Notes under the pieces: model-generated
What the model was told of the DNA's origin: nothing
The model's database searches: none
Seen by the model: only the letters and a program-made list of their open reading frames with translations
Made by a program: the position numbers and the translations under genes
In this document: piece after piece, positions 57,394-64,000 of the stretch
Position numbering within the stretch: the first letter of the stretch is position 1
How the letters are laid out: every line of letters begins with the position of its first letter
Assembly: GCF_013408985.1 (NCBI RefSeq)
Contig: NZ_JACBZT010000001.1
Location: 2,914,001 to 2,978,000 of the forward strand
Direction: 5' to 3'
DNA: 64,000 bases
Source: Petropleomorpha daqingensis
Lineage (GTDB): Bacteria > Actinomycetota > Actinomycetes > Mycobacteriales > Geodermatophilaceae

Positions 57394-58044
57394 GTGGAGC
57401 GCGACGAGAAGTGGGCAGTGATCGCCGGCCAGCGCCGGCAGCTGGCCGACCTGCTGGACGGACTCGACGAGGCGCAGTGCAACCAGCCGTCGCTGTGCAC
57501 CGAGTGGCGGGTGAGGGATGTCGCCGCGCACATCGCGTTGACCCCGCAGTCGCCGGGCCTCCTGCGCATCCTCGGCATGGCATTGCGCGCTCGGGGCGAT
57601 TTCGACGTGGTCAACCGGGACCTGGCGGTCGGGCACGCCGACCGCCCGAGCGCCGAGTTGGTTTCCGAACTGCGGCGGCTGGCCGGCAGCAGGCGCAAGC
57701 CGGCCATCACCACGCTGGACAATCTGCTCTTCGACACCCTGGTGCACGTCCAGGACGTCGCGGTTCCTCTGGACCGGACGGTCGCCATGCCGCTGGACGC
57801 CGCACGTGAGGGCGCCGACCGGGTGTGGCGCATGGGCTGGCCCTTCTGGGCCCGGCGCCGGCTGCGCGGACTGCGGCTGAGCGCGACGGACGTCGAATGG
57901 GCCGCAGGCGACGGCGTCGAGGTCCGAGGGCCGGTCCAGGCGCTGCTGCTCCTCCTCACCGGCCGGACCCGCACAGCTCTGCCCCAGCTGACCGGGCCGG
58001 GCGTTCAGTGGCTGGCCGAGGAGGGGGCGCGGTCGTCACGGTGA
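57394..58044 (+). CDS. maleylpyruvate isomerase/DinB-fold mycothiol-dependent protein
   Basis: A 216-residue protein with the MDMPI_N/DinB pattern: WAVIAGQRRQLADLLDGLD, SLCTEWRVRDVAAHIALTPQ (with the metal-binding His) and FDTLVHVQDVAVPLDR (second His region). Such proteins use mycothiol as cofactor in isomerase or transferase reactions. The specific substrate is unknown. GTG start after CAGGGGGAATG. Confidence 0.82.
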   Translation: MERDEKWAVIAGQRRQLADLLDGLDEAQCNQPSLCTEWRVRDVAAHIALTPQSPGLLRILGMALRARGDFDVVNRDLAVGHADRPSAELVSELRRLAGSRRKPAITTLDNLLFDTLVHVQDVAVPLDRTVAMPLDAAREGADRVWRMGWPFWARRRLRGLRLSATDVEWAAGDGVEVRGPVQALLLLLTGRTRTALPQLTGPGVQWLAEEGARSSR

Positions 58045-58198
58045 CCGGGAGGTCATCTCCGTCACCGGCCTCGCCGGACGGGTCAGCCAGCCCGACACCG
58101 CCGGCGCAGGCCGCAGTGTGCAAACTCGCGGCGATTGGCCGTACCTGGGGTCTTCCTTTTCGCCAAGATCCCCCCGGCCTTCGTCTGCAGGTACGTGG

Positions 58199-58717
58199 TC
58201 AGCCGCCGGTCACCGCGGCCAGCACCGCCGGGTAGGCGGCACGGGCCAGGTGCCGCAGCTCGTCGTCCGTGCGGTCCTGGATCGGGTGCGGCACGAGGAC
58301 GTGCGGAACCGCCATACCCAGCGCAGCCGACTGCGCGACGGCGGCGTCCGCGAACTCCGCGGAGGCCAGGAAGACCCCCACGACGCCTCGGCCCTCGAGG
58401 TCTGCGATGTCGTGCACACTGCACGACGTGCAGGAGCCCTAATCGGCCAGGGCTTCGATGACCACCTCGCAGTGGGTGGCGATCTCGTGCCGCAGGTCCA
58501 CCGGTGCCGGCCGGGCGAAGGTGGGCTTGCGGTACCGGACGGTCCGCACGCCGTCGGCGGCGAGCAGCCGTTCCAGCTCGTCGATCAGCACGTCGCCGCG
58601 GCTCTTGGAGATGTCGAGCAGCCCGACCGTGCGGCCGTCCAGCGAGGGGGGCCGCGGGTTCACCTGCCGCGCCGCCGGCCGGCGCTCCGAGGTCGGGTCG
58701 ATCAGGACGCGGGCCAT
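58199..58717 (-). CDS. UGSC-family selenoprotein with UAG at the selenocysteine codon
   Basis: One frame of 173 codons from the ATG at 58717 to the TGA at 58199-58201, broken only by TAG at 58439-58441 (codon 93). Around it the protein reads EALAD-(TAG)-GSCTSCSVHDI, the conserved UGSC motif of this family with Sec at the first place. The N-terminal half (VLIDPTSERRPAARQ, VGLLDISKSRGDVLIDELE) and the C-terminal half (LEGRGVVGVFLASAEFADAA) are both intact and uniform in codon use, which argues against a decaying gene. UAG-directed selenocysteine is reported for Geodermatophilus and Blastococcus. Function of UGSC proteins is unknown; a redox role is likely. It overlaps the upstream thioredoxin-domain gene by 16 bases. 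Confidence 0.85.
58409..58427 (-). promoter_or_regulatory. bSECIS-like hairpin downstream of the UAG codon
   Basis: On the minus strand GTCGTGCA pairs perfectly with TGCACGAC around GTG, starting 11 bases after the TAG. The 8-bp stem, small GU-containing loop and 11-base distance are what a bacterial SECIS needs to recruit SelB. An overlapping alternative, CTGCAC/GTGCAG, starts five bases after the codon. Confidence 0.65.
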
Positions 58718-60147
58718 GCGGCCTCCTCGATCGGGACGGTGACCGGCGAGCTGCCGGTGGCGCCGCTGGCCCAGCCGCCGACGACGGCCGAGAACATGCC
58801 GGCCGGGCCGCCGGCGTAGGCCACCAGCAGGCCGCCGGTGCGGAATTTCGGCAGCGGACGGTCGTCGAGCCCCGGAGGCATGCCCTCGGCGATGCCCAGC
58901 GACCCGCGGCGCAGCTCGTCGGGCTGCATCACCAGCAGCGGCTCGAGCTCGGCGAGCAGGCGGGCGCGGTCCCAGCCGCCCTCGCGGAACACCCGGCCGT
59001 GCTCGGGGCTGACGATCAGCAGCGCGTCCATGCCCAGCGCCGATTTGGGGTGACCGACCGTGCGCAGCACGAGCGCGTAGGTGCGGGCCAGCGACTCCGG
59101 TGTCCGGCTGGCCTGGTCCGTGACCGGGATCAGCCCCGACCCCGCGAACACGGTGACCGCCGATCCCGGGACCCCGCGGGAGGCGGCGAGCGGCTCGAAC
59201 GGAGACAGCTCGTCCTCGGCCTCGGCGAAGCAGAACGTGAACTTGCCGGGGCTGCCCAGCGTCGCCCGGTCCACCTCGCCGGGCCGGCCGCCGCCGACGT
59301 TGCGCACCACCAGCTGCAGCGCCCGGCCGATCGTGGCGTTGGCCCGGTTGCCCTGGCCGAGGGCGTTGATGCCGGAGTTCATCCGCAGCCGCCGGGTGAC
59401 CGGACCGTTGACGACCAGCACCGGCCCGGCGAAGTACGTCGTCGCGAGCACCCCGTGCAGGGCGAACTCATCGCGGCAGGCGGCCTCGACCGCGGCCAGC
59501 ACCACCGGCAGGTGCTCGGGCAGGCACCCGGCGAGGACGGCGTTGACCGCCACCTTCTCGACGGTGCACTCGACCAGGTCGGGTGGGACGACGGCGACCA
59601 CCTCGTCCGGCGCGCGGGAGGTGCCGGCAAGCATCCGCACCACCCGCTCCTCGGTGGGCGTGACGGTGGGCAACCCGTCGGTCCAGCCGCGGTCGTACAT
59701 CGCCTCGACGTCGTCCTCGAGGTCGGCGAGCTCCACCTGCCGGCTGGCGAGGACGCGGCCGCCGTAGCGGCGGGCGAGCTCCTCCTCGACGCCCCACTCG
59801 ACGCTGCGCGACCCGCACCCTGGCCGGTGCTCGGGCAGCCCGTCACCGAGCCCGCGGACGCCGGTGAACTCCTCCCACTGCGACCGCAGCCAGCCGACGA
59901 CCCGCCCGGTCTCCACGCCGTCCTCGACCCGGAGCAGCGTGGGCACCGTCTCGACGCCCAGCCGCCAGCTGGTCTCCAGCTCGCGGTCGTCGACGACCGG
60001 CAGCCCGTCCGGGAAGGCGGGGTCGTCCTGGCTGTAGACGGTGAGCGGGACGGCGGCGGCGAGCTGCCCCAGCACCGGCTCGACGAGCGTGCAGGTGGGG
60101 CAGTCGCGCTTGACGACCGCCACCAGGCCGTCCGGCACCGTCGCCAC
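58702..60147 (-). CDS. thioredoxin-like domain protein, partner of UGSC selenoprotein
   Basis: About 481 residues. The N-terminal 90 residues are a thioredoxin-like fold with the redox motif KRDCPTC and cis-Pro region VETVPTLLRV. The remaining 380 residues form a large domain (YDRGWTDGLPTVTPTEERVV, then NSGINALGQGNRANATIGRA) that travels with UGSC genes. The operon overlap suggests that the two proteins work together, perhaps with the CPTC pair reducing the selenenyl group. The GTG at 60147 is chosen; a GTG at 60165 is also possible. Confidence 0.78.
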   Translation of the reverse strand: MATVPDGLVAVVKRDCPTCTLVEPVLGQLAAAVPLTVYSQDDPAFPDGLPVVDDRELETSWRLGVETVPTLLRVEDGVETGRVVGWLRSQWEEFTGVRGLGDGLPEHRPGCGSRSVEWGVEEELARRYGGRVLASRQVELADLEDDVEAMYDRGWTDGLPTVTPTEERVVRMLAGTSRAPDEVVAVVPPDLVECTVEKVAVNAVLAGCLPEHLPVVLAAVEAACRDEFALHGVLATTYFAGPVLVVNGPVTRRLRMNSGINALGQGNRANATIGRALQLVVRNVGGGRPGEVDRATLGSPGKFTFCFAEAEDELSPFEPLAASRGVPGSAVTVFAGSGLIPVTDQASRTPESLARTYALVLRTVGHPKSALGMDALLIVSPEHGRVFREGGWDRARLLAELEPLLVMQPDELRRGSLGIAEGMPPGLDDRPLPKFRTGGLLVAYAGGPAGMFSAVVGGWASGATGSSPVTVPIEEAAWPAS

Positions 60148-60231
60148 CCGGTCACCATGACACACGCGTCAACCGGCCCGCCCCCCGCGGACGGTCGCGC
60201 ACGCCCGAGCGGGATGGCGCACGATGCGTCC

Positions 60232-61095
60232 ATGGCTTCGACCCCCGCGCCGACCGGCGGCACGGCGTTCGTCCTCGGTGGCGGGGGCGTGCTGGGGGCG
60301 GCCGAGGTCGGGATGCTGCGGGCGCTGTTCGAGCGCGGGATCCGCCCCGACCTGATCGTGGGCACGTCGGTGGGCGCGATCAACGGCGCGCTGGTGGCCG
60401 CCGACCCCACGCCGAGCGCGGTGGACCGGCTGCGCCAGGTGTGGGAGGACCTCGCCTCCCAGCGGATCTTCGCCGGGTCGGTGTTCGCCCGCGTGGGCAC
60501 CCTCGTGCGCACCCGGACGCACCTGCACCCGCGCGAGCCGCTGCGGGACCTGCTCACCTCCCACCTGCCGGTGCAGACCTTCGACGAGCTGGCCGTTCCG
60601 TTCCAGTGCGTGGCCGCCAGCATCGAGCGCGCCGCCGAGCACTGGTTCACCGACGGCGCGCTGGTCGACGCGGTGCTCGCCTCGTGCGCCGTCCCCGGCC
60701 TGCTCCCGCCGGTCGAGGTGGACGGCGAGCACTACCTGGACGGCGGCCTCGTGCACAGCATCCCGGTCGGCCGGGCGGTCGCCCTGGGCGCCGACACCAT
60801 CTACGTGCTGCACGTCGGGCGGATCGACCGTCCGCTGCACCCGCCGGCCAGCCCCTGGGAGGTGGCGCAGGTGGCCTTCGAGATCGCCCGGCGGCACCGG
60901 TTCGTCGGTGACCTGGCCGCGCTGCCCGCCGGCGTGACGCTGCGCCTGCTGCCGGCCGGCGACGAGACACCCCCCTCGACGGCCAACCTGCGCTACCGCA
61001 ACTTCTCGCAGGTCCCCGAGCGGATCGACCAGGCGTACGTCGCCGCCCGCGACTACCTCGACCAGTTGGTCGCTCCCGAGGACGGGGCGGCCTGA
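60232..61095 (+). CDS. patatin-like phospholipase
   Basis: A 287-residue patatin domain: FVLGGGGVLGAAEVGML (oxyanion), GTSVGAINGA with the Ser nucleophile, and YLDGGLVHSIP with the catalytic Asp. Actinobacterial RssA-like size. Expected acyl hydrolase on membrane lipids. It is followed one base later by an acyltransferase gene, suggesting a lipid-remodelling pair. Confidence 0.88.
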   Translation: MASTPAPTGGTAFVLGGGGVLGAAEVGMLRALFERGIRPDLIVGTSVGAINGALVAADPTPSAVDRLRQVWEDLASQRIFAGSVFARVGTLVRTRTHLHPREPLRDLLTSHLPVQTFDELAVPFQCVAASIERAAEHWFTDGALVDAVLASCAVPGLLPPVEVDGEHYLDGGLVHSIPVGRAVALGADTIYVLHVGRIDRPLHPPASPWEVAQVAFEIARRHRFVGDLAALPAGVTLRLLPAGDETPPSTANLRYRNFSQVPERIDQAYVAARDYLDQLVAPEDGAA

Positions 61096-61096
61096 C

Positions 61097-62119
61097 GTGG
61101 TGCCCCCTCGCCCGGTCCGCCGCGTCTCCGGCCTGCTGCTCGTCGCCGCCCTGGCGGCCGCGGTGATCTCGCTGCCGGTCCTGGTGGTCCTGGCGGTCGT
61201 CGTCTCGGTGTTCCTGCCGGGGCGCTGGTACGCGCTGCGGCTGCTGGCGTTCGGACTGGTCTACCTGGCCCTCGAGGTGGCCGGGCTCACCGTCGCGGGG
61301 GTTCTGTGGGTGGCGAGCGGCTTCGGCCGGCGGATCGACGCCCCGGCGTTCCGGACGGCGCACTACACCGCGCTGCGGCTGATGCTCGACGTGCTCATGC
61401 GGACGGCCGGGCGGCTGTTCGCGCTGCGGGTGGTCACCGACGGGACGTCGTGGTCGCCGATGGACGACGGCGTGCCCGGCTCGGAGAACGCCATGGTGGT
61501 GCTCTGCCGGCACGCCGGTCCGGGCGACTCGTTCCTGCTCGTGCACACGCTCATGAACCGAGACCACCTGCGTCAGCCGCGGGTCGTGCTCAAGGACGTG
61601 CTGCAGCTCGACCCGCTGATCGACGTCTACCTCAACCGGTTGCCGAACTACTTCGTGACACCGGGCGACCACAGCTCGGAGGAGGCGATCGCCGACCTGG
61701 CCCGCGACATGGGGGACGAGGACGCCCTGCTGATCTTCCCCGAGGGCGGGAACTTCACCCCGAAGCGCCGGTTCAAGGCCATCCAGCGGCTGCGGCAGCG
61801 CGGGCTGGTGAAGGCCACCCGCCGGGCCGAGGCGATGCAGAACGTCCTCCCGCCCCGGCCGGGCGGACTCACCGCCGCGGTCCGGGCCGCCCCGCACGCC
61901 GACGTCGTCTTCGTCGCGCACACCGGGCTCGAACACCTCAGCACCGTCCGCGACCTCTGGCGCGGCCTGCCCATGGACAAGACCCTGCGCCTGCGGTGGT
62001 GGTTCGTGCCTGCGGCCGAGGTGCCGCGCGAGGACGCCGAGCTGACCGACTGGCTCTACCGGTGGTGGGCGACCATCGACGGCTGGATCGACACCAGCCG
62101 TCGGCAGGAGCCGCGCTGA
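61097..62119 (+). CDS. lysophospholipid acyltransferase-like protein (PlsC family)
   Basis: A 340-residue protein with two N-terminal membrane helices (about 15-40 and 55-80) and an acyltransferase domain: CRHAGPGDSFLLVH (HxxxxD), the FPEGGNFTPKRR block and AHTGLEHLSTV. Likely acylates a glycerolipid at the membrane. GTG start one base behind the patatin gene. Confidence 0.85.
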   Translation: MVPPRPVRRVSGLLLVAALAAAVISLPVLVVLAVVVSVFLPGRWYALRLLAFGLVYLALEVAGLTVAGVLWVASGFGRRIDAPAFRTAHYTALRLMLDVLMRTAGRLFALRVVTDGTSWSPMDDGVPGSENAMVVLCRHAGPGDSFLLVHTLMNRDHLRQPRVVLKDVLQLDPLIDVYLNRLPNYFVTPGDHSSEEAIADLARDMGDEDALLIFPEGGNFTPKRRFKAIQRLRQRGLVKATRRAEAMQNVLPPRPGGLTAAVRAAPHADVVFVAHTGLEHLSTVRDLWRGLPMDKTLRLRWWFVPAAEVPREDAELTDWLYRWWATIDGWIDTSRRQEPR

Positions 62120-62132
62120 TGCGGTGCGGCGC

Positions 62133-62543
62133 TCATGCGCTCGACCACCCGCTCCAGCGGTCGACCCGCACGACGACGAGCGGCCCGGCCGGCGGGTCCA
62201 CCCGGTACTGCGGATGCCGCTCGACCAGGGCGGCCAGGCCCGGGTCGCCGGCGTCCGGCTCGTCGACGACCGTGCCGGTGCCGTCGGCACGCACCCACCA
62301 CAGCCGGCGCCAGTCCGCCTCGTAGTGGTCCACGAGCAGGGCGCAGCGGGGCTCGCGGCGCAGGTTGGTCAGTCGCTGCAGCTGCGTCGTCCGCTTGGGC
62401 TTGGCGTCGACGGCCAGCCAGACGATGTCCCCGGACGTCGCGAACACGACGGGGACGAGGTGCGGAGCGCCGTCCGGTCGGACGGTCGCCAGCCGGGCGA
62501 CAGCGGAGGAGGCGAAGCGCTCGCGCAGCTCCGCCGTCTGCAC
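62133..62543 (-). CDS. PPOX-class F420-dependent flavin/deazaflavin oxidoreductase
   Basis: A 136-residue split-barrel protein: VARLATVRPDGAPHLVPVVF, KRTTQLQRLTNLRREPRCAL with a Cys, then LLVDHYEADWRRLWWVRADG. This is the F420-linked PPOX (FDOR-B) pattern. GTG start at 62543, seven bases behind the F420-type LLM gene, so they form an operon. Confidence 0.85.
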   Translation of the reverse strand: MQTAELRERFASSAVARLATVRPDGAPHLVPVVFATSGDIVWLAVDAKPKRTTQLQRLTNLRREPRCALLVDHYEADWRRLWWVRADGTGTVVDEPDAGDPGLAALVERHPQYRVDPPAGPLVVVRVDRWSGWSSA

Positions 62544-62550
62544 GGTGCGC

Positions 62551-63561
62551 TCAGCCGCCCACGCCGGCCGCCGAGCGGCTGGCGACGTCGAGGAACCTCT
62601 CGAGCTCGCGCCGGACGTCGGGTCCGCACGGCTGGTAGACGATCTCGGTGACACCGCGTTCGGCCAGGTCGTCGAGCTTGCCGCGGACCTGCTCCGCCGT
62701 CCCGCTGAGCGTGGTCGGTTCCATCAGGGTCGATCCGCCCGACTCCCACGCCGCGCGGTCGGCCTCGTTGAGCTCGACGCAGTGCCCGGTGTGCACGGCG
62801 ATGTGCCTCCGGTCCTGGGGCGTCCGGCTCACCACCTCGTTCCAGGCGTTCCCACCGGGCAGTCCGGCCACCGCCTCCTGGCCCCCGAACTCGTACGCAC
62901 CGTGCCAGGCGAGCGCGGTCCCCGGGCCGCCGGCGAGACGGGCCCGCTCGGCGGTCGGGTCCTCGCCCTCGTCCAGGACGGTGCCCCAGGCCAGGTAGGA
63001 GACCCGCGCGAACTCGCGGGCGAAGTCGGGCAGCTGCAGCGTCGCGTACAGCCCGTCGGCCAGCTCGCGGGTGACCTCGGCGCCCTTCGGCCCCAGCGCG
63101 CTGATCAGGACGGGGACGTCGATCGGCCGGGCCGGCGCGTGGCCGGCCGGATGCATCATCTGCATCTGGGCGCCCTCCCACTCGACCACATCGCCGCGCA
63201 GCAGCCCCCGGTAGGCCCGGATGTACCTGGCCATGAACGACCACGGGATGCCCCTGTAGCCCATCGCCCGGCGTCCCGAGAAACCGGTGCCGAACGCGAC
63301 CTCGACCCGGCCCGGTGCCATCGCCACCAGCATCGCCGTCGCAGCGGCGTTCACCATGGGGTGCCGCAGCGAGGGCACCAGGACGCCGGGTCCGAGGCCG
63401 ATGCGGGAGGTGCGTTCGGCGGCGAGAGCCAGGCACATCCACACGTCGGGGCTGTTCTGCGGGGTGTCGTACAGCCAGGCCCGCGCGTACCCGAGCTCCT
63501 CCGCGAGCGCGATGTTCTCGTGCGAGTCCAGCGCGGTCGGGAAGGCGACCGAGACGTCCAT
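62551..63561 (-). CDS. LLM-class F420-dependent oxidoreductase
   Basis: A 336-residue luciferase-like TIM barrel: AEELGYARAWLYDTPQNSPD, GPGVLVPSLRHPMVNAAATA and GRVEVAFGTGFSGRRAMG (phosphate-binding turn). With the PPOX partner this is a probable F420H2 reductase/monooxygenase pair. Substrate unknown. Confidence 0.85.
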   Translation of the reverse strand: MDVSVAFPTALDSHENIALAEELGYARAWLYDTPQNSPDVWMCLALAAERTSRIGLGPGVLVPSLRHPMVNAAATAMLVAMAPGRVEVAFGTGFSGRRAMGYRGIPWSFMARYIRAYRGLLRGDVVEWEGAQMQMMHPAGHAPARPIDVPVLISALGPKGAEVTRELADGLYATLQLPDFAREFARVSYLAWGTVLDEGEDPTAERARLAGGPGTALAWHGAYEFGGQEAVAGLPGGNAWNEVVSRTPQDRRHIAVHTGHCVELNEADRAAWESGGSTLMEPTTLSGTAEQVRGKLDDLAERGVTEIVYQPCGPDVRRELERFLDVASRSAAGVGG

Positions 63562-63588
63562 GCGATTCCCCCTCTGCGATCGTCGGGA

Positions 63589-64000
63589 CTAGGGGCGACC
63601 ACCGTGCGGCACGTCGACCCGGCAGGAGAGCAGGCGCGCCTCGCGCGCGGCACTGCGAGCGGCGCGGTCGAAGTCCGGCGCACTGCACAGGAACAGCGTC
63701 CGTCCGTCGGATCCGCCGAGCATGCAGGCGAACACGCCGGTGCCGACGGGCAGTTCCTCGAGGACCTCGCCGCCTTCCCGGAGACGGAGGACCCGGCCGG
63801 CGAGCGCGTCGGCGACCCACAGCGCGCCCTCGGCGTCCAGACCGCAGCCGTCGGGGGCGACCTTCAGCTGCCCGAGTGCCGCCTGGAGGTCACGGTCGCC
63901 CGGCAGCTCACCGAACGACGCCCACACCCGACGGTTGGTCAGCGTGCCGTCCGCGTCGACGTCGAACGCGGTGATGCGGTTGCCGAACGTCTCGTCCACC
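63589..64000 (-). CDS. SMP-30/gluconolactonase-like protein, 3' part (5' end outside window)
   Basis: The visible 136 residues show the beta-propeller pattern of the SMP-30/gluconolactonase family: NRITAFDVDADGTLTNRRVW, DGCGLDAEGALWVADALAGR and GGSDGRTLFLCSAPDF. The family Asn/Asp metal ligands in NGxxxDxxG/D regions lie partly upstream. The gene continues beyond base 64000 on the minus strand. Confidence 0.82.
   Translation of the reverse strand, partial: VDETFGNRITAFDVDADGTLTNRRVWASFGELPGDRDLQAALGQLKVAPDGCGLDAEGALWVADALAGRVLRLREGGEVLEELPVGTGVFACMLGGSDGRTLFLCSAPDFDRAARSAAREARLLSCRVDVPHGGRP

Noticed and set aside
58439-58717. UGSC gene as two separate small genes or a pseudogene with a nonsense mutation
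   Set aside because: The stop falls exactly on the Sec position of the motif, the frame continues with family sequence, a SECIS-like hairpin follows at the right distance, and UAG-Sec is known in this group.
58504-61095. Very long plus-strand open frame (about 860 codons) over the thioredoxin/UGSC genes
   Set aside because: It is an antisense shadow of the minus-strand genes; only its last third, the patatin domain from 60232, has protein-family sequence.

Overview
The window is a very high-GC actinobacterial chromosome segment. Three independent features point to the Geodermatophilaceae (Geodermatophilus/Blastococcus type): overall composition and gene content (mycothiol- and F420-linked enzymes, Tad pilus, c-di-GMP and chemotaxis proteins), the short Ser/Gly repeat protein at 7.0 kb, and a UGSC-family selenoprotein gene at 58.2-58.7 kb whose selenocysteine position is UAG instead of UGA. 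UAG-decoding selenocysteine tRNAs have been reported in Geodermatophilus and Blastococcus. The assignment is an inference; no rRNA or other marker lies in the window.

Layout. 0-5.5 kb: oxidoreductase, EthD and ThDP-enzyme operon, a PadR regulator with a perfect palindromic operator, and a split YeeE/YedE thiosulfate-type permease. 5.5-16.5 kb: NlpC/P60 cell-wall hydrolase behind a 50-bp perfect palindrome, a two-gene operon of a degenerate SpeD-like (pyruvoyl) protein and a GNAT-like acyltransferase, a soluble double-GAF chemotaxis transducer, a TetR regulator, and two paralogous exported glycosidase-like proteins, one carrying six LGFP repeats. 16.6-28.5 kb: a Tad pilus locus whose ATPase gene tadA is cut inside its Walker A codons by a 7.7-kb integrated element (17269-24986). 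The element carries a large serine integrase, a replication-type ATPase next to GTGAGGT iterons, a terminase small subunit without large subunit or capsid genes, an ADP-ribosyltransferase-like protein and a lower-GC membrane protein. It looks like a minimal phage satellite. Removing it restores an exact 406-codon tadA, and joining its ends gives a strongly symmetric attP.

28.5-43.4 kb: mostly ordinary accessory genes (secreted HNH nuclease, CPBP protease, tyrosinase, metalloprotease, PilZ, LLM monooxygenase, CutA) plus two c-di-GMP enzymes. 43.4-56.8 kb: the conserved prfB-ftsE-ftsX-smpB block and, about 7.4 kb further on, the tmRNA gene (proteolysis tag ANNTSADSSQREFELAA), with a BTAD regulator, GNATs, CorA and small enzymes in between. 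56.8-64 kb: MarR/mycothiol-transferase divergent pair, the UGSC selenoprotein operon, patatin and acyltransferase lipid genes, and an F420-linked oxidoreductase pair; the last gene runs off the window.

Regulation visible in the sequence: sigma28-type promoters before the chemotaxis and PilZ genes, a tandem TYRAGT box shared by three unlinked genes, and a near-identical 24-bp promoter motif before the SpeD-like operon and tadA. Motility, pilus and second-messenger functions are therefore probably co-ordinated.
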